From NCBI RefSeq assembly GCF_016862795.1, contig NZ_BONQ01000111.1, positions 1 to 64,000 on the forward strand: a stretch of DNA of 64,000 nucleotides, written 5' to 3'. The position numbers were made by a program, and so were the translations under genes. The notes below the pieces were generated by a model that did not search any database, had not been told where the DNA came from, and saw nothing but the letters and a program-made list of their open reading frames with translations. Origin of the DNA: Dactylosporangium siamense (lineage in GTDB: Bacteria > Actinomycetota > Actinomycetes > Mycobacteriales > Micromonosporaceae). Positions 45,739 to 54,544 of this stretch are shown here, piece after piece (the first letter of the stretch is position 1; every line of letters begins with the position of its first letter).

Positions 45739-46719
45739 ATGCAGGACGATGACGGCTCGACCGCGCCTGACCCGGACGGCAGCACTGAACGTGTGCTGCT
45801 GACCGCCTTGCAACCGGCCGACTCGCCACGGCAATCCGGCGAGGACGACGAGCACATACGCGTCCTGGCCGAGTCCGCGACCACGCTTCCGCCGGTCATC
45901 GTGCACCGTGGCACCATGCGGGTGATCGACGGCATGCACCGCGTCGGCGCCGCGCAGCTCCGCGGCGACGCCACGATCGAGGCCCGGTTCTTCGACGGCA
46001 CCACCCAGGAGGCCTTCATCCTGGCGGTACGGTCCAACATCGCCCACGGCCGTCCGTTGTCGCTGCACGACAGGATGCTTGCCGCAGAGCGCATCATCAC
46101 CGAGAACCCGGTATGGTCCGATCGGTCGATCGCCGACACGGTCGGGCTCGGCGCGAACACCGTGGGCGGCATCCGCCGCAAGATCGAGGCGACCGACGAC
46201 GCCGCACGGGGCATCCGGGCCCGCGTCGGCCGCGACGGCCGTCGACGCCCGGTCGACAACGCGGAAGGCCGACTCCAGGCCGCCGAGATCATCCGCAACG
46301 AGCCGGAAGCGTCACTCCGCCAGATCGCCCGCAGGTCCGGTGTCTCCCCCTCCACGGCGCAGGACGTGCGCAACCGGCTGCGCCGTGGCGAGGACCCGGT
46401 GCCGGCCCGGCGGTTCACCGACACCGGTCCGGACCGGCGCCGCAACTTCCGCCAGCAGCACACCGACTCGCGACCACCCGGCATCGACGAGGCCCTCGCG
46501 GGGCTGCAGCGCGACCCGGCGCTGCGGTTCAACGAGTCCGGACGCACCTTGCTGCGATGGCTGATGGCCCGTGCGGTGCGGGTCGAGGATTGGCGGGAGG
46601 TGTCCGGCGAGGTGCCGACGCACGCCACATACATCCTCGCCGACGTCGCCCGCCGAGTCGCGGACGAGTGGCTGCAGATCGCCGACGAACTGCAGCGGCA
46701 ACCCCGCAAGTCGGCGTGA
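45739..46719 (+). CDS. StrR/NovG-type ParB-fold transcriptional activator
   Basis: 326 aa from ATG 45739 (CGGGGG at 45727-45732); an upstream ATG 45703 is possible but lacks a ribosome site. The protein carries the characteristic chain of StrR-family blocks: LQPADSPRQSGEDDEHIR, LPPVIVHRGTMRVIDGMHR, FFDGTTQEAFILAV, NIAHGRPLSLHDR, WSDRSIADTVGL and the helix-turn-helix ASLRQIARRSGVSPSTAQDV followed by RLRRGEDP. In known clusters such proteins (StrR, NovG, Bbr) switch on antibiotic genes. It stands alone, 10 kb from the acetyltransferase and 14.6 kb from the giant NRPS; it is the best candidate for the pathway regulator in the window (inference). Confidence 0.9.
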   Translation: MQDDDGSTAPDPDGSTERVLLTALQPADSPRQSGEDDEHIRVLAESATTLPPVIVHRGTMRVIDGMHRVGAAQLRGDATIEARFFDGTTQEAFILAVRSNIAHGRPLSLHDRMLAAERIITENPVWSDRSIADTVGLGANTVGGIRRKIEATDDAARGIRARVGRDGRRRPVDNAEGRLQAAEIIRNEPEASLRQIARRSGVSPSTAQDVRNRLRRGEDPVPARRFTDTGPDRRRNFRQQHTDSRPPGIDEALAGLQRDPALRFNESGRTLLRWLMARAVRVEDWREVSGEVPTHATYILADVARRVADEWLQIADELQRQPRKSA

Positions 46720-46775
46720 ACGACGTGCCGCACGGGCGCGCGGCGACCGCACGCAACTGCAGTGGGAGTTAAGGT

Positions 46776-47189
46776 GTGTCGATGAGTCCGGAACGGCGAG
46801 CCTGGGGCGCTCTGGAGACCGACGTCATGACCGTGCTATGGGCTGCGGCATCCCCGTTGAGCCCGGCCGAGGTCCAGCAACTGCTCGGCGATGACCTCGC
46901 GTACAACACCGTGCAGACGATCCTCACCCGGCTCATGGAGAAGGGCCTGGCACGCCGTCGGATCAAGCTCACCGGTGGCCGCGGCCACGTCTACTTCCCG
47001 GCCGAGGGCCAACCCGTCGTGGCCGCACGGCGGATGCGAGCCGTGCTCGACGGTCCCGGTGACCGCCGGGCCGTGCTGCAGCAGTTCACCGCCGACCTCG
47101 ATCCGGCCGACGCCGACGTGCTACGGACACTCCTGCACGACGATGCCGGCCACGATGACGCCGCAGCACCTGATGCGGGCCCATCATGA
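46776..47189 (+). CDS. BlaI/MecI/CopY-type winged-helix repressor
   Basis: 137 aa from GTG 46776 (GGGAG at 46764-46768); ATG 46782 two codons later with AAGG at 46771-46774 is equally possible. It has the BlaI signature order: LETDVMTVLWAAASPLSPAEV, LAYNTVQTILTRLMEKGLARR, then GRGHVYFPA, and a C-terminal dimerisation region. Family members repress their own operon until cleaved by, or released through, a membrane metalloprotease; that partner gene follows with a 4-nt overlap. The actual signal (beta-lactam, cell-wall stress or copper) is not shown by the sequence. Confidence 0.92.
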   Translation: MSMSPERRAWGALETDVMTVLWAAASPLSPAEVQQLLGDDLAYNTVQTILTRLMEKGLARRRIKLTGGRGHVYFPAEGQPVVAARRMRAVLDGPGDRRAVLQQFTADLDPADADVLRTLLHDDAGHDDAAAPDAGPS

Positions 47190-48097
47190 CCTGGCTCGTG
47201 CCCGTTTCGCTGCTGCTGCCGGTGCTGCTGCTGCCGCTGGCCAGACTCTCCGCCCGCACCCGCCGCCCGGAGCGGGCCGCCCGGGCCCTCGCGGCCGCGG
47301 CCGTGGTCACCGCAGCCTGCGGGACCGCCTGCCTCGTCCTCGTCGCCGCGACGCTCGCCGACGACATTCCCGCAGTCGTCGCATACTCGCGGCAGGCCCG
47401 CAGCCGTGGCCACATCCTGCCGGAGCCCATCCCGGACGGCGTCGCGATAGCCGTCACCCTGCTGCTGGCGTTCATCGGCTGGCGGCTGGCCGCCGAACTG
47501 CGCCGCCGGCGACTGGTCACCAGCGACCTGCACGCGGTCGGATCCGCACGCGACTGGCTCCTCGTGGTCGATTGGGAAAGCCCGCGAGCGGTCGCCGTCC
47601 CACCGCGTCACGGCCGTCGCGGCCATGTCCTGGTGACCAGCGGCATGCTGCGCCTGCTGGACCCGCGTGAACGGGCCGCGGTCCTCGCGCACGAGCGCGC
47701 CCACCTGTCCCATCGGCACTATCGCACGACCGCGCTGGCCGCCGCCGCAGCAGCCGTCAACCCGCTGCTGCGCCCGGTGGAGTCGGCGGTGTGGTTGCTC
47801 GCGGAACGCAGCGCCGACGAGGACGCCGCCCGAGCTGTCGCCGATCGCCGCCTGGTGGCACAGACCGTCGCGAAGGTCGCCCTCGCGGCGCACAGCGACG
47901 GCCACACGCTCGGGTTCGGTGGGTCCAGCACGGTGCGTCGGGTCGAAGCCCTCGTGAAGCCGCATGCCGGCCGGCAGCGCCCCGGTGGCGCGCCGGACTT
48001 CGGCGCGGTGATCCTGGCCGCAGCCTCGATCGCAGTCGCCGCCGCGGTGCTGTACGAGTTCGTTGAGCTGTTCCTGGCCTGGCTGCCGACACACTGA
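47186..48097 (+). CDS. M56-family (BlaR1/MecR1-like) membrane metalloprotease
   Basis: 303 aa. Membrane segments at ~2-22, ~34-58, ~86-104 and a C-terminal one at ~272-292. The zinc site HERAH is at 169-173, with the second part of the site (ERSADEDAAR) ~40 residues later, as in M56 peptidases. It lacks the large extracellular penicillin-sensor domain of true BlaR1, as most actinobacterial M56 proteins do. ATGA overlap with the BlaI-like repressor supports a two-gene signal unit in which the protease inactivates the repressor. Confidence 0.9.
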   Translation: MTWLVPVSLLLPVLLLPLARLSARTRRPERAARALAAAAVVTAACGTACLVLVAATLADDIPAVVAYSRQARSRGHILPEPIPDGVAIAVTLLLAFIGWRLAAELRRRRLVTSDLHAVGSARDWLLVVDWESPRAVAVPPRHGRRGHVLVTSGMLRLLDPRERAAVLAHERAHLSHRHYRTTALAAAAAAVNPLLRPVESAVWLLAERSADEDAARAVADRRLVAQTVAKVALAAHSDGHTLGFGGSSTVRRVEALVKPHAGRQRPGGAPDFGAVILAAASIAVAAAVLYEFVELFLAWLPTH

Positions 48098-48118
48098 CCT
48101 CGTCGGGCTGCCCAGCTT

Positions 48119-48142
48119 CCCGCCCCCATGCCAGGGGGCGGG
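48119..48142. terminator. Bidirectional terminator after the M56 gene
   Basis: Inverted repeat CCCGCCCCC (48119-48127), loop ATGCCA, GGGGGCGGG (48134-48142), a perfect 9-bp GC stem between two convergent genes. Confidence 0.82.
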
Positions 48143-48147
48143 TGCCG

Positions 48148-48639
48148 TCACTCGGGCAGCGGCTTCGTGAGCGCGCCGCCGGGCGGCTGCTGGGAGTCGC
48201 AGGCGGCGTGCGCCTGGTGCACGTCGGCGTTGTTCTTCTCCAGCAGCGCGGCCGGCGGGTCGTAGTATCCGTCGCTGTCGGGGTCTGGCCACCCTGGTGC
48301 GCCGTGCGTCCGCATGCATTCGGCGAACTTCCGTGCCTGGGCCAGGTACGCGGCGTTCGCGTCGGGTTTCGGGGCCTGTTCGTTCTTGCCCCTGATGAAC
48401 AGTCTGCGGCAGTCCTCGGGCGGGTCCACGTCGGGCGCGGAGTCCGGGAATCCCCATCGGCCGTCGTCGAAGCGAACCGGGTCGGGATAGCCGGGGTAGC
48501 CGTGCTCGCGCATGCACTTCGCGGCCTCGAGCATGGACGTGGAGCTGTTGCCGGTCGGCTCGGTGGGCGGATCACCGCCACCGCACCCGGCCAGAGCGAT
48601 CAGGGCGGTCCCGGCGACGGCAAGCATCCGCAACGACAT
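48148..48639 (-). CDS. Small lipoprotein with duplicated CMR-HG cysteine motif (paralogue 1)
   Basis: 163 aa from ATG 48639, which places a signal peptide MSLRMLAVAGTALIALAGC with lipobox LAGC at the N-terminus; the open frame continues upstream to 48840 but this would bury the signal. The mature protein contains two copies of one unit: KCMREHG...YPDP...C and ECMRTHG...WPDPD...C, with about 30-40 residues between the paired cysteines. Two paralogues with the same design are at 53129 and 62448. I do not recognise a characterised family. It lies downstream of, and in the same direction as, two two-component systems, so an envelope sensing or accessory role is possible (inference). Confidence 0.78.
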   Translation of the reverse strand: MSLRMLAVAGTALIALAGCGGGDPPTEPTGNSSTSMLEAAKCMREHGYPGYPDPVRFDDGRWGFPDSAPDVDPPEDCRRLFIRGKNEQAPKPDANAAYLAQARKFAECMRTHGAPGWPDPDSDGYYDPPAALLEKNNADVHQAHAACDSQQPPGGALTKPLPE

Positions 48640-48947
48640 ACCTTGACGGTCGCTCAGGCCCGGCACGACCACTTCCCCCAAAGGTAGCCGGACAGAACCC
48701 GACTTTGCGGCTTCACGCGTGAACTCGGCGGTCATCAGCATGAAGGAGCGATCCAGAGCGGCGCGCAGCCCGGCCGGCAACGGCCGGTGCCCGGCGTCCG
48801 GGTTGGCTCCGGCGACGAGGTCCGCGATCCGGTCGAGCACGAATCGGATGTCCGGTCGGCGGCGGCCACGTCGCCGGCCGTGGGCTGGATCTGCGGGCGG
48901 CCGGGTCCTACCGTGGGTGTAGTCCGGCAGGAGCCGGGGCCCGAGGT
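48640..48947. other. Gap between lipoprotein 1 and NarL-type regulator
   Basis: 308 bp. The lipoprotein frame stays open in it for 67 more codons (to GTG/ATG near 48840) but the encoded peptide has no recognisable domain and precedes a clear signal peptide, so I treat it as leader or promoter DNA. No hairpin or palindrome stood out. Confidence 0.45.
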
Positions 48948-49643
48948 TCAGGGCACGAGCCCGACCTCGTAGGCGCGGATGACGAGCTGCACCCGGTCCC
49001 GGGTGTCCAGCTTGGTCAGCAGCCGGGCCACGTGCGCCTTTGCCGTGGCGACGCTGATCGTGAGGTGCGCGGCGATCTCGTGGTTGGACATGCCCCGGCC
49101 GACCAGCGTCAGGACCTCGGTCTCGCGGGGCGTGACGCTGTCCGGCAACCGGCGCGCACCCGCCGGGGTCCGTGACGGTGCGACCGGTTCGGCGAACACC
49201 GCGATCAGCCGGCGGGTCACGCTCGGGGCGATGAGGGCGTCCCCGGCGGCGACGACCCGGATCGCGTGCACGATGTCCTCCAGCGCCATGTCCTTGACGA
49301 GGAAGCCGCTGGCCCCGGCGCGCAGCGCGGCGTAGACGTGCTCGTCCTCGTCGAACGTGGTGAGGATCAGGACCCGTGCGGTGCCCGGGTCGACCATGAG
49401 CTGCCGGGTCGCCTCGATTCCGTCCATGCCCGGCATCCGGATGTCCATCACGACCACGTCCGGCCGCACCGAGCGGACCAGGCGGACCGCCTCCTCGCCG
49501 GCACCTGCCTCGCCGACGAGGTCGATGCCGGGAGTGTCGGCGATGAGCACCCGCAGCCCCGCCCGGATCAACGGTTGATCATCGACCAGGACCAGCCGGA
49601 TCGTGGTGCCGGACGGCGGATCGTCGCCCCGGTCGGTGTTCAT
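48948..49643 (-). CDS. NarL/LuxR-type response regulator
   Basis: 231 aa. Receiver domain with DD at 21-22, phosphoacceptor Asp67 in VVMDIRMPGMDG and Lys in LVKDM. C-terminal LuxR-type helix-turn-helix: TPRETEVLTLVGRGMSNHEI then TISVATAKAHVARLLTKL. ATGA-type overlap with the kinase stop (49640-49643) shows coupling. No target can be assigned; the closest genes are the lipoprotein at 48148 and the second two-component system upstream. Confidence 0.94.
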   Translation of the reverse strand: MNTDRGDDPPSGTTIRLVLVDDQPLIRAGLRVLIADTPGIDLVGEAGAGEEAVRLVRSVRPDVVVMDIRMPGMDGIEATRQLMVDPGTARVLILTTFDEDEHVYAALRAGASGFLVKDMALEDIVHAIRVVAAGDALIAPSVTRRLIAVFAEPVAPSRTPAGARRLPDSVTPRETEVLTLVGRGMSNHEIAAHLTISVATAKAHVARLLTKLDTRDRVQLVIRAYEVGLVP

Positions 49644-50821
49644 GCGGTCGCCGGCAGCGGCAGGCGGACCGCGACCCGGTATCCGCCCGCCGGCCGTGGC
49701 CCGGCGGCGAAGTCCCCCCGCAACAGGGTCGCCCGTTCCCGCATCCCGAGCAGCCCGAACCCGTGGCCGGTCGCCTCGCCGGACGGGACCGCCCCTGCTG
49801 ACCCGTGGTCCGTGACCTCGACGGTCAGGTCGTCGTCGCCGTGTCCGATCGTCACCTGGCAGACATCGGTGCCGGCATGCCGCACCACGTTGGTGACCGC
49901 CTCCTGGATGATCCGGAACGCGGCGAGGTCCAGGTCGGGCGGCAGCTGCCGGCGTGGTCCCCGCCAGTGCACGTCGACCCTGACCCCGGCGTCGGCGGTG
50001 GCCGCGACGAGCCGGTCGAGGTCCGCCAGGCCGGGCACCGGCTCCAGTGGTGGGGGGTAGCGCCCGTCGGCGGTCTCCCTGCCGCGCAGCGCCCCGACCG
50101 CGCGGCGCAGCCCGGCGAGGGTCTCCCGGCTCGTCGTCTCGATCGTGCGCAACGCGTTGCGGGCCTCGCCCGGCTGCGTGTCGATCACCCGGGCGCCCAC
50201 ACCCGCCTGGATCGCTATGACGCCGATGCTGTGCGCGACCATGTCATGCAGCTCCCGGGAGATGCGCAGCCGTTCGGCGGTGATCGCCTGCGAGGCTTCC
50301 TGCGCGCGTGTCGTCTCGGCGAGTGCCCGGCGTTCGCGGTTCCGGTTGCCGATCAGCCACGCGGCGAGCATGGCCGTGACCACGGCCAGGATGAAGGATG
50401 GTGCGCTCGCGAGCCGGCCGGCGGCGATGGCCGCGATCTCCGCGAGGCACGCCACGACCGCCGCCACGATCGACACCCGCGGGCTGCGATGCGTTGCGAT
50501 GTACCCGACGGTGAGGTCGATCGTGATGAACTGCAGGTACCGCACGTCGCGCAGGAAGCCGAACTCCCACGACCAGACGTAGGCGGCGACGATCAGGCAG
50601 CCGGTGAGCATGAGCGTGAGCGCGACCAGTGGCCGCCGGCTCAGCAACACCAGTGGGATGACCACGACCAGCAGCGGCAGCACGTACCGCAGCCCGGGCA
50701 GCCCGAAGCTGTCCGTGCCGCCGTTCGCCGTAGCCGAGGCCACCACCAGCGGGTATGTGCACAACAGGAGCCAGACGAGCGGCGCGCGCAGGTTCACCGA
50801 CCCACCGTATTCGCCGAGCAC
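49640..50821 (-). CDS. NarL-family sensor histidine kinase (HisKA_3 type)
   Basis: 393 aa from GTG 50821; an internal GTG at 50797 (VNLRAPLVW) with GGTGGG in front is an alternative. The N-terminal half has five or so hydrophobic segments (to ~residue 165) with no large extracellular domain. The dimerisation and phosphoacceptor block is SRELHDMVAHSIGV, followed by an ATPase domain with IIQEAVTNVVRHA and GHGFGLLGMRERA. It stands 53 nt after the RR at 50875, so the two two-component systems may be cotranscribed. Confidence 0.9.
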   Translation of the reverse strand: MLGEYGGSVNLRAPLVWLLLCTYPLVVASATANGGTDSFGLPGLRYVLPLLVVVIPLVLLSRRPLVALTLMLTGCLIVAAYVWSWEFGFLRDVRYLQFITIDLTVGYIATHRSPRVSIVAAVVACLAEIAAIAAGRLASAPSFILAVVTAMLAAWLIGNRNRERRALAETTRAQEASQAITAERLRISRELHDMVAHSIGVIAIQAGVGARVIDTQPGEARNALRTIETTSRETLAGLRRAVGALRGRETADGRYPPPLEPVPGLADLDRLVAATADAGVRVDVHWRGPRRQLPPDLDLAAFRIIQEAVTNVVRHAGTDVCQVTIGHGDDDLTVEVTDHGSAGAVPSGEATGHGFGLLGMRERATLLRGDFAAGPRPAGGYRVAVRLPLPATA

Positions 50822-50874
50822 GTCCGGGGCATCGACCGCCGGGCGTACGCCCGCGGGCCAACACCGGGCGTGCG

Positions 50875-51537
50875 TCAGGGTTCCCGGTCGGTCTGCAGGG
50901 CCTCGCGCAGCGGCACCAGACCCTGCTGCAGGGCGAAGATCGCGGCCTGGGTGCGGTCCTGCAGTCCGAGCTTGGTGAGGATGCTCGACACGTACGACTT
51001 CACGGTCTGCTCGCTCAACGACAGTGCGCGGGCGATCTCCCGGTTGGACCGGCCGCGCGTCAGGGCCGCGAGGACGTCACGCTCCCGGGTCGACAGCCGG
51101 GCGAGCGGGCTGCTGCCGCCGTCGCGGACGCTGCGCACCAGGACCGCCGCCGCCCCCGGGTCCAGGACGCTGCCGCCGGTCGCCGCCGCCCGGACCGCCT
51201 CCACGACCCGGTCGACCGCGGCGGTCTTCGGCAGATAGGAGGTCGCCCCCGCCCGCACGGCGTCCATCACCAGATCATCGGCCGGGAACGACGTCAGCAC
51301 CACCACGGAGGGCCGCTCGTCGCGGTCCTGCAACGCGTGCAGCACGCCCATCCCGTCGAGGCCGGGCATCACCATGTCCAGCAGGACGACGTCGGGCCGG
51401 GCCGCGTCGACCTGTGCGAGGGCCGCGTCACCGTCGGCGCACTCGCCGACGACCACGCAATCGGGCTCCTGCTCCAGCACGAACCGCAGCCCCTGGCGCA
51501 CCACCTGATGGTCGTCGACGATCAGGATCCGGATCAT
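50875..51537 (-). CDS. NarL/LuxR-type response regulator
   Basis: 220 aa. Receiver with DD at 8-9, Asp54 in LLDMVMPGLDG and Lys in LPKTA. LuxR-type DNA-binding domain with STRERDVLAALTRGRSNREI and SEQTVKSYVSSILTKLGLQDR. It overlaps its kinase by 4 nt. It differs clearly from the regulator at 48948, so the pair is not a recent duplication. Confidence 0.94.
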   Translation of the reverse strand: MIRILIVDDHQVVRQGLRFVLEQEPDCVVVGECADGDAALAQVDAARPDVVLLDMVMPGLDGMGVLHALQDRDERPSVVVLTSFPADDLVMDAVRAGATSYLPKTAAVDRVVEAVRAAATGGSVLDPGAAAVLVRSVRDGGSSPLARLSTRERDVLAALTRGRSNREIARALSLSEQTVKSYVSSILTKLGLQDRTQAAIFALQQGLVPLREALQTDREP

Positions 51538-53021
51538 CCGGCACCACCCGGCAGCAGCACCGTCACCGTGGTGCCCGACCGCGGGGCGCTGACCACGTCG
51601 AGGGTGCCGCCCAGTTCGCCGGCCCGTTCGCGCATCAGTCCCAGCCCCATCCCGTGGCGACGCCCGGCGGTTGCCGGGTCGAAGCCCTTGCCGTCGTCGC
51701 GGACGGTCACCGCGACCCCGCCGTCGGCCGCCGTGACCCGCAGCTCGACCGCGCTGGGATCGCCGTGCCGGGCTGCGTTGCTGAGCGCCTCCTGCACCAT
51801 CCGCAGCACCGCGTGCTCGACCGCCGGTTCCAGCGGCACCGGGTCGACGTGCATGGTGATGGCGATGCCGAGCCGGGCCTCATACGCGCGGCACAGCTCG
51901 GCGAGCGCCTCGGCGAGCCCGGCGTCCTCCAGCGCGATCGGCCGCAGCTGCAGCAGCATCGCGCGCATCTCCCGCATCGTGCGGCCGAGCGACTCCTCCA
52001 TGGCCTCGGCCTGCCGGCGCAGCTCGGTGTCCGCCGGCAGCGCCCGGCGCAGCCCGCCGGCGAGCAGGTTCGCCGAGAACAGGTCCTGGGAGATCGAGTC
52101 GTGCAGCTCCCGGGTGATCCGGGTCCGTTCGGCCCGCCGCGCCGCCGCGCCGGCCATCGTCCGCTCGACCTCGACCGCCGCGTCCAGACGCTGGGCAAGG
52201 GTGTTGAACGCCGCCTCCAACCGGCCCAGCTCGTCCTTGCCGGCGACCGGGATCCGGGCCTGCAGGTCGCCGTCGGCCATCGCGGTGGCGCCGGCGGCGA
52301 GCCGCCGCACCCGCCGGATCACCCCGCCGGTGCTGAGCAGGCCGAACAACGCGCCGACCGGCAGGAGCAGCACCAGCACCGCCAACCCAGGCACGACCAG
52401 GGAGGTGACCGCCTGGCTGATCCTGGTGGCGGTCAGGTCGCCGCCGCCGGTGGACTGTGCCGGTGTCCGGACGTAGACCACGCCGATCACCGTGCGGCCC
52501 GACGCGGTGGTGAGCTCCACCGGCCGGGTGGCCCAGCCGGCGGTGCGCCCCGAGACGTCGGTCGTGCCGCTGCCGGGCGCCGTGACGGCGGTGGGTAGCG
52601 TCGAGCCGGCCGGGAAGTCGGCGGAGGTGCTCCGCACGACCCGCCCGTCGGTCGTCGCGACCACCTCGACCGCGTCGGCGGCGTCCGTGGGCTTGTCCTT
52701 CCCCTGGTAGTGCTCGGCGGCGGCGCCGCTCAACAGTTCCGGCGGCCCGGAGCTGCCGGGCGCCCTGGCGGCCAGGACGGTGACGGTGCCTCCGAGGGCG
52801 GTCGCGACGTCCAGCGCCGTGGCCTCGCTCTTGAGTCGCAGGTTCGCGCTGTCCGTCATGGCCTCGCGCTGCCTGGCCTGGCTGACGCTGTCGCTGGCGG
52901 CGCGGATCCGCGGGATCACCACCGCCAGCAGCACCGCCTCGACGACCAGCACCGCGGCCGCCGACACGAGCACGTAGGACACGGCCATGCGGCCGCGCAG
53001 GCCGAACCGGATGGACACCAC
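51534..53021 (-). CDS. NarL-family sensor kinase with extracellular sensor and HAMP domain
   Basis: 495 aa from GTG 53021 (the next codon is also GTG). Membrane segment ~14-36, extracellular region ~37-205, second segment ~213-240, HAMP linker VRRLAAGATAMADGDLQARI, phosphoacceptor block TRELHDSISQDLFSANLL, and an ATPase domain with MVQEALSNAARHG, DDGKGFD and GMGLGLMRERA. It is coupled to the regulator at 50875. Its start is 107 nt from the divergent lipoprotein at 53129, the second member of the CMR-HG family, suggesting that the lipoprotein may be a partner or target of this sensor (inference). Confidence 0.93.
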   Translation of the reverse strand: MVSIRFGLRGRMAVSYVLVSAAAVLVVEAVLLAVVIPRIRAASDSVSQARQREAMTDSANLRLKSEATALDVATALGGTVTVLAARAPGSSGPPELLSGAAAEHYQGKDKPTDAADAVEVVATTDGRVVRSTSADFPAGSTLPTAVTAPGSGTTDVSGRTAGWATRPVELTTASGRTVIGVVYVRTPAQSTGGGDLTATRISQAVTSLVVPGLAVLVLLLPVGALFGLLSTGGVIRRVRRLAAGATAMADGDLQARIPVAGKDELGRLEAAFNTLAQRLDAAVEVERTMAGAAARRAERTRITRELHDSISQDLFSANLLAGGLRRALPADTELRRQAEAMEESLGRTMREMRAMLLQLRPIALEDAGLAEALAELCRAYEARLGIAITMHVDPVPLEPAVEHAVLRMVQEALSNAARHGDPSAVELRVTAADGGVAVTVRDDGKGFDPATAGRRHGMGLGLMRERAGELGGTLDVVSAPRSGTTVTVLLPGGAG

Positions 53022-53128
53022 CTCAGGTTACCCAGCCTGCGGGGGCACCCCGGACCCCAGATCGGGGGGTTCACCGGCCCACCTTTGGGGGAAGTGGCGG
53101 CCGACCCGCAACCGCGACGGTGGGTGGC

Positions 53129-53605
53129 ATGAAGCGAGTCCGACCGATTGTGGTGGTGGCGCTGCTCGTCCTGACCGGGTGCGGCGGCGGCCAGCCCACC
53201 GCCCGTCCGTCCAGCGGGGCCGACCACGCCAAGCTCCTCGAGGCCGTGCGCTGCATGCGCGACAACGGCTTTCCCGACTATCCCGACCCGGTCGAGGCCG
53301 AGGGCACGTGGGTGATTCCGCCCCCGGCCGGCGACCTGCCCGCGCCACCGGCGTGCGAGGAGCTGTTCCGGGGCGCGAAAGGCCCGCCGCCGCGCCGGGA
53401 GCGCACCGCCGAGGAGGTCGCCCAGCTGCGCAAATGGGGGGCCTGCATCCAGACCCACGGCATACCCGAACTGCCCGACGCGGACAGCAACGGCGACTTT
53501 CACCCGCCGCCGGCGCTGGTGCCGATCACGGCCCACCCGAAGTGGCAGGAGGCGCGCACGGCGTGCAAGGAACTCGAGCCGAGCGGCATGAACTTCGACA
53601 AATAG
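53129..53605 (+). CDS. Small lipoprotein with duplicated CMR-HG cysteine motif (paralogue 2)
   Basis: 158 aa from ATG 53129 (GGTGGG just upstream); GTG 53120 would add three residues. Signal peptide KRVRPIVVVALLVLTGC with lipobox LTGC. Two repeat units: RCMRDNG...YPDPV...C and ACIQTHG...LPDADS...C, the same layout as paralogue 1 though the second unit has CIQTHG. It is divergently transcribed from the sensor kinase at 51534-53021 and convergent with the DUF4253 gene (3-nt gap). Function unknown. Confidence 0.82.
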   Translation: MKRVRPIVVVALLVLTGCGGGQPTARPSSGADHAKLLEAVRCMRDNGFPDYPDPVEAEGTWVIPPPAGDLPAPPACEELFRGAKGPPPRRERTAEEVAQLRKWGACIQTHGIPELPDADSNGDFHPPPALVPITAHPKWQEARTACKELEPSGMNFDK

Positions 53606-53608
53606 CGG

Positions 53609-54373
53609 TCAGTCCCACCAGAAATGCCAGGCCGGCAGGTCGACCAGGCCCGCGGCGTAGGCGTCCAGCGGCAGGTCGTTGAGGGTGTCGGGGCAGAACG
53701 CGACGTGTTCCGCCCCGATACGCAGCGCCTCGTCGACGGTGGCCGGCGGGGCGGCGACGCTCAGGAACAGTTCGGCGTAGCCGAGCCCGACGACGCGGGC
53801 GCCGAAGCGGTCCTCCCAGCTGCGCAGCACGGCGGAGATCTCGGCGGTGTCGCCGGTGTGGTTGGCCGGGCCGTCCCAGCCGGCGACGGTCGGGGCGTCC
53901 GCGCCACGGCCGGCGGCGACCAGGCCGAGCCGCCACTGGCGCCGGGAGGCGAGCAGCGCCGCCGCCTCCCGGTCGGCGGTCGCGTCGGCCGCGGCCTCGT
54001 CGGGGCCGGCCGCGGGTGCCAGGCCGGGCCAGGCGCCGCCGCCGGTCTCGGACCCGGCCCACCACGACGACAGCAGGTCGGCGGGGTCGTGCGAGGCCGG
54101 GTCGGACATGTCGTCGGGGACCAGCTCACCCTCGACCCACGGCCGGGCCGCGTCGCCTTCGAGCGGCGTCAGCAGCAGCGGCCACAGGCCGGAGGTGGGG
54201 TGCGCGGCCCGCAGCTCCTCCCACAGCCCGGGTGGCGGCGCCGTCTTGCTCAGCCACAGCACCGCGGGCTCGTCGTCGTCGAGGTCGGGACGGATGTGCT
54301 TCCCGGCGGGCAGCGGCACCGTGAGGGCCTTGACCCGGGCGGGCAGCGTCAGACGCTTGGCAGTCACCAGCAC
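53609..54373 (-). CDS. DUF4253 domain protein
   Basis: 254 aa, soluble, no signal peptide. The C-terminal ~110 residues carry the DUF4253 signature: WEDRFGARVVGLGYAELFLS, then AAPPATVDEALRIGAEH, AFCPDT and a terminal WHFWWD. The N-terminal half (residues 1-120) contains TSGLWPLLLTPLEGD, often seen in the same family. The biochemical role of the family is not known to me. It has no evident operon partner and faces the lipoprotein gene convergently. Confidence 0.85.
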   Translation of the reverse strand: MLVTAKRLTLPARVKALTVPLPAGKHIRPDLDDDEPAVLWLSKTAPPPGLWEELRAAHPTSGLWPLLLTPLEGDAARPWVEGELVPDDMSDPASHDPADLLSSWWAGSETGGGAWPGLAPAAGPDEAAADATADREAAALLASRRQWRLGLVAAGRGADAPTVAGWDGPANHTGDTAEISAVLRSWEDRFGARVVGLGYAELFLSVAAPPATVDEALRIGAEHVAFCPDTLNDLPLDAYAAGLVDLPAWHFWWD

Positions 54374-54544
54374 GACCGTAGTCGATTCACGCGGTCAAAT
54401 ACAGGTGACCTGCGCCGTCCAACGCGGCCGCCGTTTCCGACGCGGGCTGCCGCGTGGCCCGGACCGCACGGTCTGCGGCCGGTCTCCACCCGGGTTGCGC
54501 AGCGTCGGAAACCGGCCGGTCGACGAACTGCCGGCACGGGTCCG

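Noticed and set aside
48640-48840. N-terminal extension of lipoprotein paralogue 1
   Set aside because: It would place 67 residues before a textbook lipoprotein signal peptide. The two paralogues start directly with their signal peptides.
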